From Glycomyces tritici (lineage in GTDB: Bacteria > Actinomycetota > Actinomycetes > Mycobacteriales > Micromonosporaceae), in NCBI RefSeq assembly GCF_030403505.1, contig NZ_JAUEMJ010000010.1, forward strand, positions 1 to 64,000: DNA of 64,000 bases, written 5' to 3'. Below the pieces are notes generated by a model. That model did no database searches and was not told the origin of the DNA. It was given only the letters and a program-made list of their open reading frames with translations. A program made the translations under genes and the position numbers. Shown in pieces: positions 17,299 through 25,801 of this stretch (within the stretch, counting starts at the first letter, position 1; each line of letters begins with the position of its first letter).

Positions 17299-18444
17299 AT
17301 GTCGAACATCTCAGTGAGCACCAACGGCGCCAAGCGCTCCACCGGCACCAAGGGCGACATGGTCCTGGAGGTGAACGACCTCAACGTGTCGTTCCCGACC
17401 GACGACGGCCTCGTCCACGCCGTGCGCGGCGTGACCTACGAGCTGCGCCGCGGCCAGAGCCTCGGCATCGTCGGCGAGTCCGGCTCCGGCAAGTCGGTGA
17501 CCTCCATGGCGATCATGGGCCTCCTGCCCAAGACCGCCCAGATCACCGGCTCCGCCCGGCTCGAGGGCGACGAGCTCCTCGGCCTCGGCGACGCCGAACT
17601 CTCCCGCATCCGCGGCAAGAAGATCTCCATGATCTTCCAGGACCCGCTGACCAGCCTCAACCCGGTCTACACGGTCGGCTTCCAGCTGTCCGAGGCCATC
17701 CGCGTCCACTACCCGGACGTCAACAAGGCCGAGGCCCGCAAGCGCTGCATCGACCTGCTCGACTCGGTCGGCATCCCGAACCCGCAGCAGCGTGTCGACG
17801 CCTACCCGCACGAGCTCTCCGGCGGCATGCGCCAGCGCGTGGTCATCGCCATCGCCATGGCGAACAACCCGGACGTCATCATCGCCGACGAACCCACCAC
17901 GGCCCTCGACGTCACGGTCCAAGCCCAGGTCCTCGAGGCCCTGGAGAAGGCCCGCGAAGAGGTCAACGCCGCGCTGATCCTCATCACGCACGACCTCGGG
18001 GTCATCGCCGGGCACACCGACGACGTCCTCGTCATGTACGCGGGCAAACCGGTCGAGCAGGGCTCCGTCGACGAGATCTTCTACGAGCCGCGCATGCCCT
18101 ACACGCTGGGCCTGATCGGATCGCTGCCGCGCATGGACGAGGACCGCAGCCAGCGGCTCACCCCCGTCCACGGCACGCCGCCGTCGATGCTCAACCTGCC
18201 GCCGGGCTGCCCGTTCCGCCCGCGGTGCCCCATGCACCAGGACATCTGCGCGGAGGTCGAGCCGGCCCTCATGCCGATCGGCCCCACCGGGCACGTCTCG
18301 GCCTGCCACTTCTCGGACCAGCTCGAGGGCAAGGCCCCCGACGACGTGTTCGCGGCCGTGGCCACCGACCTGTCGGTCGAAGCGGAGGTCGAAGCCGCCG
18401 AGGCCGAGGCCGCCGCCCTGCACGCTCAGGAGGAGGAGAAGTGA
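17299..18444 (+). CDS. Peptide ABC transporter ATPase, DppD/OppD type
   Basis: 381-residue nucleotide-binding subunit: Walker A GESGSGKS near residue 55, Q-loop MIFQDPLTSLNP, signature LSGGMRQRV, Walker B VIIADEPTTALD and switch histidine in LITHDLGVI. The C-terminal oligopeptide-transporter extension carries the cysteine cluster PPGCPFRPRCPMHQDICAEV, a site where OppD-type proteins can bind an Fe-S cluster. It ends with an Ala/Glu-rich tail. The last four bases overlap the next start codon. Confidence 0.93.
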   Translation: MSNISVSTNGAKRSTGTKGDMVLEVNDLNVSFPTDDGLVHAVRGVTYELRRGQSLGIVGESGSGKSVTSMAIMGLLPKTAQITGSARLEGDELLGLGDAELSRIRGKKISMIFQDPLTSLNPVYTVGFQLSEAIRVHYPDVNKAEARKRCIDLLDSVGIPNPQQRVDAYPHELSGGMRQRVVIAIAMANNPDVIIADEPTTALDVTVQAQVLEALEKAREEVNAALILITHDLGVIAGHTDDVLVMYAGKPVEQGSVDEIFYEPRMPYTLGLIGSLPRMDEDRSQRLTPVHGTPPSMLNLPPGCPFRPRCPMHQDICAEVEPALMPIGPTGHVSACHFSDQLEGKAPDDVFAAVATDLSVEAEVEAAEAEAAALHAQEEEK

Positions 18445-19484
18445 ACGCCATGCTCGACACTCCGCAGACCGCGGCGAACCCCGTCATCGCCGGGAGGAAC
18501 CTGGTCAAGGAGTTCCCCGTGCGCGCCAAGGGGATCCTCCGGCGCAAGGTCGGGGCGGTCCACGCCGTCTCGGGCGTGAGCCTGGAGATCGGCCAGACCG
18601 AGACGCTCGCGCTCGTCGGCGAGTCCGGCTGCGGCAAGTCCACGACCGCGCGGCTGATGATGAACCTCATCCCGCCGACGTCGGGCGAGATCCTCTACGA
18701 GGGCCGCGACCTGACGAAGCTCTCGCGCAACCAGATGCGGCCGATCCGCCGGGACCTCCAGCTGGTGTTCCAGGACCCGATGGCCTCGCTGGACCCGCGC
18801 ATGACGGTCTTCGAGATCATCGCCGAGCCGCTGCGCGTGCACAACCTGTTCAAGAACGGCGGCCGCGACCGGGTCAACAGCCTGATCGAGATCGTCGGCC
18901 TGAACCCGGAGCACCGCAACCGGTACCCGCACGAGTTCTCCGGCGGCCAGCGCCAGCGCATCGGCATCGCCCGTGCGCTCGCGCTCCAGCCGAAGGTGCT
19001 CATGCTCGACGAGCCGGTGTCGGCCCTCGACGTGTCGATCCAGGCCGGCGTGATCAACCTACTGGAGGACCTGCAGGACGAACTGGGGCTGTCGTACCTG
19101 TTCGTCTCGCACGACCTCTCGGTGGTGCGGCACATCGCCGACAAGGTCGCGGTCATGTACCTCGGCAAGATCGTCGAGGAAGGGACCACGGACCAGCTCT
19201 TCGCCGGCCCGGCCCACCCGTACACGCAGGCCCTCATGTCGGCGATCCCGCTGCCGGACCCGCGCAAGGAGCGGACCCGCGAGCGCATCGTCCTCCAAGG
19301 CGACGTGCCGAGCCCGTCCAACCCGCCTTCGGGCTGCCGCTTCCGCACCCGCTGCCCGCTGTTCCAGGAACTCGGGGAATCGCAGCAGGCCAAGTGCATC
19401 GACGTCGAGCCGCTCCTGCGGTCCGACCACGCGGGCCTGACCCGCGCGGCCTGCCACTACGCGGAGCCGAAGCAGCTCGTCTAG
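18441..19484 (+). CDS. Peptide ABC transporter ATPase, DppF/OppF type
   Basis: 347-residue second ATPase: Walker A GESGCGKST, QLVFQDPMASLDPRMTV, signature FSGGQRQRI, Walker B LMLDEPVSALDVS, switch FVSHDLSVVRH, and the C-terminal cysteine pattern PSGCRFRTRCPLFQ. GTG 18441 is chosen because AGGAGG lies just upstream and it overlaps the preceding TGA by the GTGA pattern; ATG 18450 is less well spaced. A strong terminator follows, closing the 12-kb peptide transporter locus. Confidence 0.93.
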   Translation: MNAMLDTPQTAANPVIAGRNLVKEFPVRAKGILRRKVGAVHAVSGVSLEIGQTETLALVGESGCGKSTTARLMMNLIPPTSGEILYEGRDLTKLSRNQMRPIRRDLQLVFQDPMASLDPRMTVFEIIAEPLRVHNLFKNGGRDRVNSLIEIVGLNPEHRNRYPHEFSGGQRQRIGIARALALQPKVLMLDEPVSALDVSIQAGVINLLEDLQDELGLSYLFVSHDLSVVRHIADKVAVMYLGKIVEEGTTDQLFAGPAHPYTQALMSAIPLPDPRKERTRERIVLQGDVPSPSNPPSGCRFRTRCPLFQELGESQQAKCIDVEPLLRSDHAGLTRAACHYAEPKQLV

Positions 19485-19494
19485 CGAACGCTGC

Positions 19495-19531
19495 ACGGGG
19501 CCGTTCCACCTTTCCGGTGGGGCGGCCCCGT
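19495..19531 (+). terminator. Intrinsic terminator closing the peptide transporter operon
   Basis: Two-part hairpin: outer ACGGGGCCG with CGGCCCCGT, inner CCACC with GGTGG, five-base loop, followed by CTCTTTCT. Confidence 0.88.
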
Positions 19532-19586
19532 CTCTTTCTCCCTCATCGGTTCGCGCGCCCGCGCCCTCCAGTGCGAGACTTCCGCC

Positions 19587-20105
19587 ATGACCGCATCAGC
19601 CAAAGCCACCGTGACCGCCCTGCTCGCCGAACTCGGCGACCGGTGGGAGACCCGCGAGAAGATCGCCGCCGCCCGGGAGCGCCTCACCGCCGACCTCCCC
19701 GGCTGGAAGGTCCCGGCCGCCTACGGACTCGGGGTCTACGACGTCTCCGGCGAACTGGTCTTCGGCCACAAGAACACCGGCGACCACCCGCTCCCGGCCG
19801 CGGTCATGGCCACGATCCTCGGCCACGAGGGCGGCTCGGAGTCGTACGAGGTGGACGCGGCCACCCTGCAGCAGGCGATCCGCCTCCTCGAACCGGCCGG
19901 GGCGTGCCGGGACTACGACCACCCGAACCTGGCGGACTGGAAGCAGGTCCTCAAGCTCCTCAGGGGCGACCGGCAGCTCGAGGCGAGGATGGTGTTCGTC
20001 GCCGACTTCGACGACTGGCGCGACAACGACGACGTCGACGACCTCTGCGAGGCCGTCTACTACGCCGCCAAGGCCGCCGGGAAGGCGAAACCGGGCCGCG
20101 GCTGA
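19587..20105 (+). CDS. Hypothetical protein with internal helical repeats
   Basis: 172-residue soluble acidic protein; I do not recognise a family. It starts with a helical segment (KATVTALLAELGDRWETREK), then a compact alpha/beta stretch containing the strand AAYGLGVYDVSGELVFGHKN and another helix ATLQQAIRLLEPAGACRDYD. It ends with a DDVDDLCEAVYYAAKAAG helix. No signal peptide or membrane segment. It stands alone between the transporter terminator and a convergent secreted-protein gene. Coding is supported by clean third-position GC bias and a lone sensible start. Confidence 0.65.
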   Translation: MTASAKATVTALLAELGDRWETREKIAAARERLTADLPGWKVPAAYGLGVYDVSGELVFGHKNTGDHPLPAAVMATILGHEGGSESYEVDAATLQQAIRLLEPAGACRDYDHPNLADWKQVLKLLRGDRQLEARMVFVADFDDWRDNDDVDDLCEAVYYAAKAAGKAKPGRG

Positions 20106-20136
20106 GAGACCCGCGGTCCGGTCTGCAACGACTCGG

Positions 20137-20511
20137 TCAGTCGACGTGGTACGCCTGCATGCAGCCCACGTGCGCGAAGCCCCATGTGTCGTTCCAGTCC
20201 ACGGCGACCCACACCTTCGACGAGGACCCGCAGGTCTTGTGCTGCCCGCCGTCGGTGAACGGCGAGCACCAGGACCCGTCGACCCAGGTCCCGGCCGGGA
20301 TCTTCGGCCCGATCTGCTTCGCACTCGCGCTCGGGTACTCGCGCACCACGGTCGCGACGCTGAACGCCGCGCTGCAGTACACGCTCTCGGTGTCGTCGGC
20401 CGCCTGGACCGCCACCGGAACCTCGGACCCGACCGGCTCTGCCGCGGCGGGAGCGGCCCACACCGCCCCGATCGCCAGAGCAGCGGCCGCACTGGCCAGA
20501 ACTCGTCGCAT
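20137..20511 (-). CDS. Small secreted protein, possible SH3-like fold
   Basis: 124-residue exported protein: signal peptide MRRVLASAAAALAIGAVWAA with an AxA-type cleavage region near residue 23, then a 100-residue domain with five cysteines. The cysteines sit in the segments ESVYCSAAF, GSWCSPFTDGG, HKTCGSSS and FAHVGCMQA. Ordered Val/Trp strands (KVWVAVDWNDTWGFAHV) resemble bacterial SH3-like wall-binding domains, but I cannot confirm the family. ATG 20511 is chosen because GAGGTGG precedes it; longer upstream frames lack a signal. Convergent with the hypothetical gene at its left. Confidence 0.72.
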   Translation of the reverse strand: MRRVLASAAAALAIGAVWAAPAAAEPVGSEVPVAVQAADDTESVYCSAAFSVATVVREYPSASAKQIGPKIPAGTWVDGSWCSPFTDGGQHKTCGSSSKVWVAVDWNDTWGFAHVGCMQAYHVD

Positions 20512-20656
20512 TTGACCACCTCGTTGTAGGACGACAATGCCGCCCCATGCTCGCAGCGGCAGGCGATCCCGGTGGCCTGAATCGCCGGCGCCCGATTGTC
20601 GGAAAGACGATAACGGGGGCCGACCCGACTCCCTCTCGGGACGGACTTGGCGCGGC

Positions 20657-21171
20657 TTCAAGCGGGCGCCGACGAAGGGGCAGAGTCAATGCGGGGTTGG
20701 GACGCGGGCCTCCGGCTTGGCTGGAGCCTGGTTCAAGCGGGCAGCGACGAAGGGGCAGGGCGAGGTCCGGATGCGGGTCCCGGGCCCGAATTCCCTCCGG
20801 TTCAACCGGCAGCGACGAAGCGGCAGGGGCAGGGCGAGGTCCGGATGCGGGCCTCCGGCTCGGCTAGGCCCAGGCTCAAGCGGGCACCGACGAAGCGGCA
20901 GGGGCAGGGCGAGGTCCGGATGCGGGACCCGGGCCCGATTTCCCTCCGGTTCAACCGGCAGCGACGAAGGGGTGGGGTAGCGGCCAGGCTGGGTTGCGGC
21001 CGACCGGCTTGACGGGGTGCGGGTGCAACCTGGCAGCGGCAAAGGGATGGCACCTTCCCCGGTTGCAGTCCGGCCCTTGGCCCTCACCTGGCCCGGGTTC
21101 AACCTGGCAGCGACAAGAGGTGCGCTCCCTCCCCGGTCGCACTGCGGCCTGCGGGTCGGATCTCCCCGCTG
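20657..21171 (+). repeat. Tandem array of about seven 69-75 bp degenerate repeats
   Basis: Units begin at 20657, 20732, 20801, 20875, 20950, 21024 and 21098, each opening with a version of TTCAA(G/C)CGGGCAGCGAC followed by GAAG and a GGCAGGGCGAGGTCC block. Units alternate between two endings (a CCTCCGGCT type and a CCCGGGCCCGA type), giving a two-unit super-period. The last units are more diverged and overlap the 3' end of the HNH gene on the other strand. Inverted copies occur on the far side of that gene (22860-23003). Confidence 0.82.
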
Positions 21172-22738
21172 ACTCCGCGAGGGCGCATCCCAGGTGCCCC
21201 TTTCGACCCTGGACATGCTGAGGGGCCCGGTCCCCCTTGGGAATCGGGCTGCGCTGGCCATGACCCGCGCTCCCCTCAGCAGTCGCCCGCTGAGGGCAGG
21301 TTAAGAACGGTGGATCGCCCGGGTCCTCCCGCATCGCCACGGGTGCCGTCTCTTTGGCGGCCTCGGTCTTCCGGAACCGCTCCCGGGTCTTGACGATCAC
21401 GGCTTCCATGCTCTTCTGGGCGTACCAGGCGGCATAGTCGGTCAGCTCGCGTCGATACGTGGGCGACCATTCCGTGGAGTCATGCCCGTTCGGCAAGTCC
21501 TTGAAAAGGTCCGCTTCCCACTCCTCGTCGGTGCAGCCGGTGCTCTTGTGCCGGATCGAGACGCGGCCCGGGCCGGTCTTCTCAATATCCCATTTGCCCG
21601 TATGTATCCGACCGTGATGGAACCTGCAGAGGAGGACCAGGTTCTCAGCGGCCGTCAAGCCCCCGTCTGCCCAATGCTCCAAGTGATGCGCCTCGGTCCA
21701 AGCGATCGGAGCCCGGCAACCGGACCAGGCGCACCCGGTTGGCTGCTCGAGTTCGAGTTTGTGGCGGAGGGCCGTGTTGGGGAGGCGCTTGGCTCGGCCC
21801 AGTTCGATGGCTTCGCCGGTGCTGTAGTCGAAGACCGAGGGGATGACCCCGGCTTCGCAGGCGAGGAGGCGGGCCTTGGCGACGGAGACCGGCTTGCCGT
21901 CGAGCATGGGGAGCCGACCGGTCTTCTCGCCGCGCAGGGTCGCGAGGTCGCAGGTGAGGTTCAGGGTGGCGGTGTGGCCGTGGCGCTTGGGAGCCGAGGG
22001 GTCGGTGCCGTAGGCCGCTGCCATCTGGTGCAGCGCTTCGGCATTCCGGCCGGAGACTCGGGGGAGTAGACCATCGGCGTCCTTGTCCTCTTGGCGAGGA
22101 GGGGGAACGGCGGTCTTCAGGGCGTTGCTGATGAGCTTCCCAGTGTCATCGGTGAGCAGGCCTTCGATGTCCCACATGCCATCAGGGCGCTGGTTGACCT
22201 CCAGCCAGGCCAGGGACTGCTGGCTCAGCTCGTCGAGGAGCGACTGCTGGTCGAAGAGCTCGGCGCAGATGCGGTCGAGGTGCTCGGCGAGTTCGGCGCG
22301 GGTGGAGTGGATGCAGTACTCCCGGATCAGCTCCTCGGGAGTTCGGCAGAGCACTGCGCCGTACGGGGATTCGACCGGGGCGGGGTAGGGGACCCGGGAG
22401 TAGACGGCCAGGCCCTCGCGCTCGATGCGGCGCATGGCGTAGGCGATGGCGTCGATGCGGGCGGCCCCTGCGAGGGCGGCCTCGGTGAGGTGCTTGAACT
22501 TCGGGGAAAGGCGGGCAATGGAGGCGATCTGGCCCGCGCAGGCCTCATTGAGACTGAAGGACTCCTTGATCCAGTCGCGGATGCCGGAGAAGCCGTCGCA
22601 TTCCTTGTGGAGCCCTTGAGAGGTGTAGGCGATCACTGCTTGCAGGAGATTGGCCTCGACTGCGCAGAGCTGAGAGGTGAGGGAATCGATCCGGGGGCGC
22701 AGGACTGCCGCCTGAGAGTTTCGATCTGTGCCATTCAT
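20951..22738 (-). CDS. 13E12-type DUF222-HNH endonuclease family protein
   Basis: 595-residue protein. Residues 1-300 are the helical DUF222 domain (TSQLCAVEANLLQAVIAY, the helix RLSPKFKHLTEAALAGA). The HNH nuclease motif CAWSGCRAPIAWTEAHHLEH followed by NLVLLCRFHH lies near residues 340-390. This is the architecture of the mycobacterial 13E12 repeat family, which behaves as a dispersed element and hosts prophage attachment in M. tuberculosis. The last 80 or so residues are low-complexity and are translated from the tandem repeat array, so the original stop codon was probably lost when repeats arrived. ATG 22738 has GGGGGTGA upstream; GTG 22747 is an alternative. Confidence 0.85.
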   Translation of the reverse strand: MNGTDRNSQAAVLRPRIDSLTSQLCAVEANLLQAVIAYTSQGLHKECDGFSGIRDWIKESFSLNEACAGQIASIARLSPKFKHLTEAALAGAARIDAIAYAMRRIEREGLAVYSRVPYPAPVESPYGAVLCRTPEELIREYCIHSTRAELAEHLDRICAELFDQQSLLDELSQQSLAWLEVNQRPDGMWDIEGLLTDDTGKLISNALKTAVPPPRQEDKDADGLLPRVSGRNAEALHQMAAAYGTDPSAPKRHGHTATLNLTCDLATLRGEKTGRLPMLDGKPVSVAKARLLACEAGVIPSVFDYSTGEAIELGRAKRLPNTALRHKLELEQPTGCAWSGCRAPIAWTEAHHLEHWADGGLTAAENLVLLCRFHHGRIHTGKWDIEKTGPGRVSIRHKSTGCTDEEWEADLFKDLPNGHDSTEWSPTYRRELTDYAAWYAQKSMEAVIVKTRERFRKTEAAKETAPVAMREDPGDPPFLTCPQRATAEGSAGHGQRSPIPKGDRAPQHVQGRKGHLGCALAESAGRSDPQAAVRPGRERTSCRCQVEPGPGEGQGPDCNRGRCHPFAAARLHPHPVKPVGRNPAWPLPHPFVAAG

Positions 22739-22859
22739 CCTGCTCACCCCCTTGGGAGTTATCCGATTAGTCTTGTGGCGGTTATAGATTAATGATGACA
22801 GGTAATGGTCTTGGTGGCATCACTCGAAGGGGTGAATATCAGGCCATTGTGGACCGAGA

Positions 22860-23003
22860 TGGCTCGGAATGCGGGCCGCGGGCCGACATCCGACCTGGGC
22901 TTCGTACTGCCTCTTTGTCGCCGCCGCTTGAACTTTGTGTACAGCACGCCGAAAGTCGAAGTGGGACACTGGAGGCACACGCCGCTTGTCGCCGTTGCTT
23001 GTA
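22860..23003 (-). repeat. Two inverted copies of the 74-bp repeat on the other flank of the HNH gene
   Basis: Read on the minus strand, units start at 23003 (TACAAGCAACGGCGAC) and 22932 (TTCAAGCGGCGGCGAC followed by AAAGAGGCAG), 71 bp apart. They match the array at 20657-21171 in opposite orientation and are more decayed. The region 22739-23130 otherwise shows no gene; an AT-richer stretch near 22755-22800 is the likely HNH promoter. Confidence 0.65.
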
Positions 23004-23130
23004 CCGCAAGGGAAGTGGACCGCCAACTGTCGGAATCACGACACTTCGGTGTTCCCTCAGGTGAGCGCGCCGGACGGGAAACTTGGGGGGTCCATCACGC
23101 TCGGATTCCCGCTAGCGTGGCAGCATACGG

Positions 23131-23213
23131 GCCCGAGTGGTGGAATCTGGTAGACACAGTCGGCTTAAAACCGGCCGTCGTGAGACTTGCGGGTTCAAAT
23201 CCCGTCTCGGGCA
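23131..23213 (+). tRNA. tRNA-Leu (anticodon TAA)
   Basis: Acceptor stem GCCCGAG (23131-23137) pairs with CTCGGGC (23206-23212), discriminator A. Anticodon loop CTTAAAA within the stem GGCTTAAAACC gives TAA. A long variable arm and T-loop GTTCAAAT are present, as expected for a class II leucine tRNA. CCA is not encoded. Confidence 0.96.
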
Positions 23214-23245
23214 CGGAGGTGGGATGAACTTGTCGGCCAACGGGA

Positions 23246-23268
23246 TCGGACGGAGTGGGGCCGTCCGA
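23246..23268 (+). terminator. Probable terminator of tRNA-Leu
   Basis: 8-bp perfect stem TCGGACGG/CCGTCCGA with a seven-base loop, 33 bases past the tRNA. No U-tract. Confidence 0.5.
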
Positions 23269-23573
23269 CCCTCGGAGTGTCGTTCCTCGCATTCCCGGCA
23301 TCGCCGTCCGAACGGGTGATGGTCGCCCAGCCCCCGGATAACGTCACGCTCTGTGTTCGCACCGTCGATGACCTGGTGGATCGGTTCTGTGAACCGGGAG
23401 TTTCAGGCTCGGTACGGACTGCATGGACAGGTTGACTGCGCAGGGACACCGTGCTATCCAGGGAGGCGAGCGCGATACCATTTTGTCGAAACGGCCGGTG
23501 GGGACATGGCTTTCCATTGTGCTGCAATGACTTTGTCACTTCCCCGGTATCGCGGAAGCCGTAGGCCAGTGTC
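23269..23573 (+). promoter_or_regulatory. 305-bp noncoding leader of the conservon
   Basis: No gene seen. Lower GC than its surroundings between about 23430 and 23560, including the strings TTGTCGAAAC and TTTGTCACTT; presumed to hold the cvn promoter. I cannot assign hexamers confidently. Confidence 0.35.
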
Positions 23574-25370
23574 GTGAGGATGGCGATGCCCGAAACACCT
23601 CTGTCCACAACTCAAACTTTCCAGCCCACCGGTCCGCCGCCGCCTCATCCCTACGGTTCCATTGCCGCAGAGGGACCCGGGGAGTCGGGGGATCTCAAGG
23701 CCCGTCTGCTGCGCATCGCACTCCTGCCGCTCGTATCCGCGGTGCTGGTCGGTGCCGGTGTCGTGGTCTTCTTCAATCTGGCTCCAACGGACGGTCCCTC
23801 ATGGACCGCTCCGGCGGTGCTCGGCCTCGCCGCGGTGCTCATCGCGCTCGTGGCCTACCTGTCCGCCAGCGCCGCCTCCAAGGTCGACGCCGACCTGGGC
23901 CGTCAGGTGGTCGCGGTCCGTCGAGCCACTGTCGAGACGCATTTCAAGGTCTGGCAGGTCCTCGACGACCTGCAGCGGGAGCTGCCCGTCGACCAGCGAT
24001 GGTCGGTTCCGCTCCCCAACGCCTCGGCCAGTGCGGCCACGACCGGCGAGGCGTTGCGGCTCCTGGCCGCGGAGGCCCGGCAACTCCGTGCGGCCGCCGA
24101 GGCGGTCACGGCGCGAAGCGGGCGTCCCGCCCCGCAAGCGCCGGCCCGCAGTCCGCAGCCTGCGACGACTTCGGGTCCGATCGATGCGGTGAGCGTGCAT
24201 TCGCGCGTGGGCATCTTCGTGAATCTGGCCCGGCGCCTGCAGTCACTGGTGCACCGGGAGATCGAGCAGCTCGACGAGCTCGAGAACCAGGTGGAGGACC
24301 CTGATCTCCTCAAGGGCCTGTTCTCGGTCGACCACTTGGCGACGCGCATCCGCCGCCACGCGGAGAACCTGGCGGTCCTGGGCGGTGCGACCTCGCACCG
24401 GCAGTGGTCGCGTCCGGTCAACGTCTACGAAGCGCTCCGCAGCGCCGTCGCGGAGGTGGAGCAGTACGCGCGAGTGAAGCTGGTGCGCCCCATCGACGGC
24501 ACGCTCAAGGGCCACGCGGTCGCGGACGTCATCCACCTGGTGGCGGAGCTGGTGGAGAACGCGACGACGTTCTCGGCGCCGAACACGCAGGTGCTCATCC
24601 GGGTCGCCCGGGTGCGCACGGGCCTGGCCGTCGAGGTCGAGGACCGCGGCCTGGGCATGGAGGCGCACGAGCGGGACCGGTTCAACACGATGCTGGCGAC
24701 GCCGGACCAGGTGGATCTGGACGAGCTGCTCGCGGACGGCCGCATCGGCCTGTACGTGGTCTCGTCGCTGGCGCACCGCCATGAGCTGACGGTGCAGTTG
24801 CAGTCCAACATCTTCGGCGGCACGCAGGCGATCCTGGTGATTCCCGAGGTGCTGCTGGGCGACGACACGCCCAAGGCCCCCGCGCCGCGGGAGCTGCCTG
24901 CGCCGCCGGTGCAGGCGATGCCGGTGCGCCAGCCGGGGGCGGCGGCGCCGTCGCCGCACCTTCCCTCGGTGCAGCTGCGCCCCTTGCCTACCGCGGGTAC
25001 CCGACACTACGGTGGTTCCGTGCCTCAAGCTCGCATGGACGGACCGGTCAACGGCCACAGCACTGCAGCCACGAGGGTCGACACCGGTGCCCTGCCGGTG
25101 ACGGCCGAGATCCCCGAGGTGGATCCCGATCACCCGGGCGGGCACGGCTTCGGTTCGGGCACTCGTCCGGAGCTTCCGAAACGCGCGAAGCAGACGCACC
25201 TGGCGCCGCAGTTGCGCGATGCGCCGCAGCACGGGGCCCGAGGTTCGGAGGCCGGCCACGACCCGGGTCTGATGAAGGCGTTCCAGCAGGGCCGACAGCG
25301 CGCGGACTTCGATCCGCAGATCCCCGCATCCGATGGTTCCGTTTCTCCGTACAGGAATGAGGAGTTGTAA
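23574..25370 (+). CDS. cvnA: Conservon sensor kinase-like protein CvnA
   Basis: 598-residue membrane protein, first gene of a cvn conservon. Pro-rich N-terminus, two closely spaced TM segments (ALLPLVSAVLVGAGVVVFF and VLGLAAVLIALVAYL, residues about 45-105), a linker, then an unusual dimerisation helix with 'FSVDHLATRIRRHAENLAVL'. The HATPase domain has the N-box ELVENATTFS, G1 EDRGLGM and G2 GRIGLYVV. The C-terminal 150 residues are Pro-rich and disordered. CvnA proteins receive signals and control the small GTPase-like CvnD through CvnB and CvnC. Start may be GTG 23574, ATG 23580 or ATG 23586; GAGG just before favours 23586. Confidence 0.92.
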   Translation: MRMAMPETPLSTTQTFQPTGPPPPHPYGSIAAEGPGESGDLKARLLRIALLPLVSAVLVGAGVVVFFNLAPTDGPSWTAPAVLGLAAVLIALVAYLSASAASKVDADLGRQVVAVRRATVETHFKVWQVLDDLQRELPVDQRWSVPLPNASASAATTGEALRLLAAEARQLRAAAEAVTARSGRPAPQAPARSPQPATTSGPIDAVSVHSRVGIFVNLARRLQSLVHREIEQLDELENQVEDPDLLKGLFSVDHLATRIRRHAENLAVLGGATSHRQWSRPVNVYEALRSAVAEVEQYARVKLVRPIDGTLKGHAVADVIHLVAELVENATTFSAPNTQVLIRVARVRTGLAVEVEDRGLGMEAHERDRFNTMLATPDQVDLDELLADGRIGLYVVSSLAHRHELTVQLQSNIFGGTQAILVIPEVLLGDDTPKAPAPRELPAPPVQAMPVRQPGAAAPSPHLPSVQLRPLPTAGTRHYGGSVPQARMDGPVNGHSTAATRVDTGALPVTAEIPEVDPDHPGGHGFGSGTRPELPKRAKQTHLAPQLRDAPQHGARGSEAGHDPGLMKAFQQGRQRADFDPQIPASDGSVSPYRNEEL

Positions 25371-25801
25371 TGGCAGGCGATGAGGCAGGCGCGCCTTCAG
25401 ATCTCAGCTGGCTGTTGGCCGGGCTGGTGAGGAAGGTTCCGCACACGCGAAGCGCACTCCTGCTGTCCTCGGACGGTATCAAGAAGGCGTTCCACGGCAT
25501 GGGCGTCGACCAGGCCGACCAGCTCTCGGCGATCGCGTCGGGCATGTTCTCGCTGGCGCGGAGCGCGGGCGTGCAGTTCGGTTCGTCGGCGGGCGTTCGC
25601 CAGGTGGTGGCGGAGCTCGACGACACGCTGCTGTTCGTGTCGACCGCGGGCCAGGGCGCCGTCCTGGCCGTGGCGGCGGGACGCGAGGCGGACGCGGGAG
25701 TCCTCGGCTACGAGATGTCCATTCTGGTCAAGAGTGTGCGCCCGTATCTGGAGACGCCCGTGCGCAGGGCCGCGGCCGCCAGCGGTGAAATGGTCGGCTG
25801 A
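25370..25801 (+). CDS. cvnB: Conservon roadblock/LC7 protein CvnB
   Basis: 143-residue roadblock/LC7 domain protein: SWLLAGLVRKVPHTRSALLL, then SDGIKKAFHGM, the helix QADQLSAIASGMFSLARSAG, and strands LLFVSTAGQGAVLAVAAG. In conservons and in MglA/MglB-like systems roadblock proteins bind the GTPase. The start overlaps the stop of cvnA by one base. Confidence 0.93.
   Translation: MAGDEAGAPSDLSWLLAGLVRKVPHTRSALLLSSDGIKKAFHGMGVDQADQLSAIASGMFSLARSAGVQFGSSAGVRQVVAELDDTLLFVSTAGQGAVLAVAAGREADAGVLGYEMSILVKSVRPYLETPVRRAAAASGEMVG

Noticed and set aside
20657..21171. Repeat units as tRNA-like genes (74-75 bp with a TTCAA motif)
   Set aside because: No acceptor stem, anticodon stem or D-arm can be formed; the length and T-loop-like string are coincidental.
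20686..21261. Separate protein gene on the minus strand through the repeat array
   Set aside because: Its sequence is only the translated repeat in another frame, has no ribosome site and changes with repeat phase.
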